From positions 2,538,409-2,602,408 of the forward strand of contig BCHX01000005.1 of NCBI GenBank assembly GCA_001599755.1: a stretch of DNA of 64,000 bases. Direction: 5' to 3'. The notes beneath the pieces are model-generated. The model was not told where the DNA came from and made no database searches. It saw only the letters and a program-made list of their open reading frames with translations. Of this stretch, positions 63,591 through 64,000 are shown in pieces. The stretch is from Gliomastix tumulicola (Eukaryota > Ascomycota > Sordariomycetes > Hypocreales > Bionectriaceae). Within the stretch, counting starts at the first letter, position 1; every line of letters starts with the position of its first letter. The position numbers were made by a program, and so were the translations under genes.

Positions 63591-64000
63591 TAAAATTTAT
63601 TTATAATTATAATATTAAATAATTATAATAATATAATTAAATTTCTATAATTACTTATTAAATTATAAAATAAGAAAATAATTAGTTTTAATTAAAAGTA
63701 TAAAGTAAAGTATATAAAGTATACTTAGCTATTTTTAATATAATTAAATATTAATTTATAATATAATACTTTATTCTTTATAATTTTTATTTTAAAATTA
63801 TTTATAAGTATTATTTCTTTTATTATTTTAATAACTATAAGTTATTTTTTTTTATATTTTTTTATATTATATTTAGTTATATTATTAAATATATATAACT
63901 TTAATTTATTAATATTAAATATTAAAACTTTTACCTTTTTAAGGTAAAATTTTAAAACTTTATTAAAATTTATTTTTATTTTTATTATATATTATATAAA
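63297..64000. repeat. A+T-rich, RIP-like block to window end
   Basis: About 85-90% A+T by eye, no ORF of note. It includes an uninterrupted TA run at about 63550-63587. The right edge is outside the window, so the size is unknown. Confidence 0.75.
63550..63587. repeat. (TA)n microsatellite
   Basis: About 19 TA units inside the A+T-rich block. Confidence 0.9.

Noticed and set aside
63297..64000. Mitochondrial DNA or centromere as source of the A+T-rich end
   Set aside because: It joins directly to a nuclear gene with spliceosomal introns and contains no mitochondrial genes; RIP-type decay is simpler.
1..64000. tRNA, rRNA, CRISPR or bacterial-type elements
   Set aside because: I looked for B-box-like GGTTCGANNCC with acceptor pairing, rRNA blocks and regularly spaced repeats and saw none that hold up.

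Overview
The window is nuclear DNA of a filamentous ascomycete, most likely a Sordariomycete. Evidence: genes are split by many short GT-AG introns (about 50-130 bp), coding DNA is GC-rich, the gene set is typical (class II DAHP synthase, Zn2Cys6 regulator, CAP10-type glycosyltransferase, class I myosin, PFA4, HYPK-like protein), and very A+T-rich blocks look like repeat-induced point mutation (RIP). The genus cannot be read from the sequence. No plasmid, phage, CRISPR, rRNA or tRNA signal was seen. Gene models were built by hand from splice sites and reading-frame continuity.

Layout. 1-1280: 3' part of an MFS sugar transporter. 1.8-2.1 kb: frameshifted remnant resembling the C-terminal half of a P-loop kinase. 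3.6-7.5 kb: glucose-6-phosphate 1-epimerase (+), class II DAHP synthase (-), HYPK-like UBA protein (+). 7.8-14.4 kb: two long minus-strand genes, a BRCT/AT-hook nuclear protein and a low-complexity protein joining a CxxC-type Cys/Arg motif to a caspase-like fold that lacks the catalytic Cys. 14.4-17.4 kb: no gene. 17.4-22.2 kb: divergent pair of a GT90/CAP10-like glycosyltransferase (-) and palmitoyltransferase PFA4 (+). 22.5-26.3 kb: myosin-1 (-). 27.4-27.7 kb: small orphan gene (-), followed by about 3.5 kb without a gene. 31.2-32.0 kb: ER FKBP (+). 33.6-35.9 kb: TRK potassium transporter (+). 36.2-38.1 kb: DNA polymerase kappa (-). 38.9-42.8 kb: two conserved-looking unknown proteins (+), one single-pass. 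45.2-46.2 kb: flavodoxin-like quinone oxidoreductase (Ycp4/Pst2 type) with an unusual coding tail after the stop. 46.5-47.6 kb: multi-pass membrane protein (-). 49.9-50.6 kb: F-box protein (+). 51.3-52.3 kb: SET-domain protein (+), convergent with a Zn2Cys6 regulator (-, 52.5-55.4 kb). 56.1-57.7 kb: splicing factor Prp17 (-). 58.4-59.1 kb: cornichon/Erv14 (-). 59.7-61.1 kb: methionine aminopeptidase 1 (+). 61.4-63.3 kb: kynurenine 3-monooxygenase (+). A+T-rich, RIP-like blocks lie at about 59.36-59.68 kb and from about 63.2 kb to the window end.

This is mainly a housekeeping and growth region, not a gene cluster. Several products act in secretion and cell-surface growth (Erv14, PFA4, myosin-1, GT90, TRK), but the layout gives no sign of an operon-like unit. 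The most unusual signal is at 46,020-46,202. The reading frame of the flavodoxin-like protein continues for 59 codons beyond an in-frame TGA (followed by CTC) and ends in a CaaX-type motif (CTVL). This suggests stop-codon readthrough, a tiny alternative intron, or a recent nonsense change.
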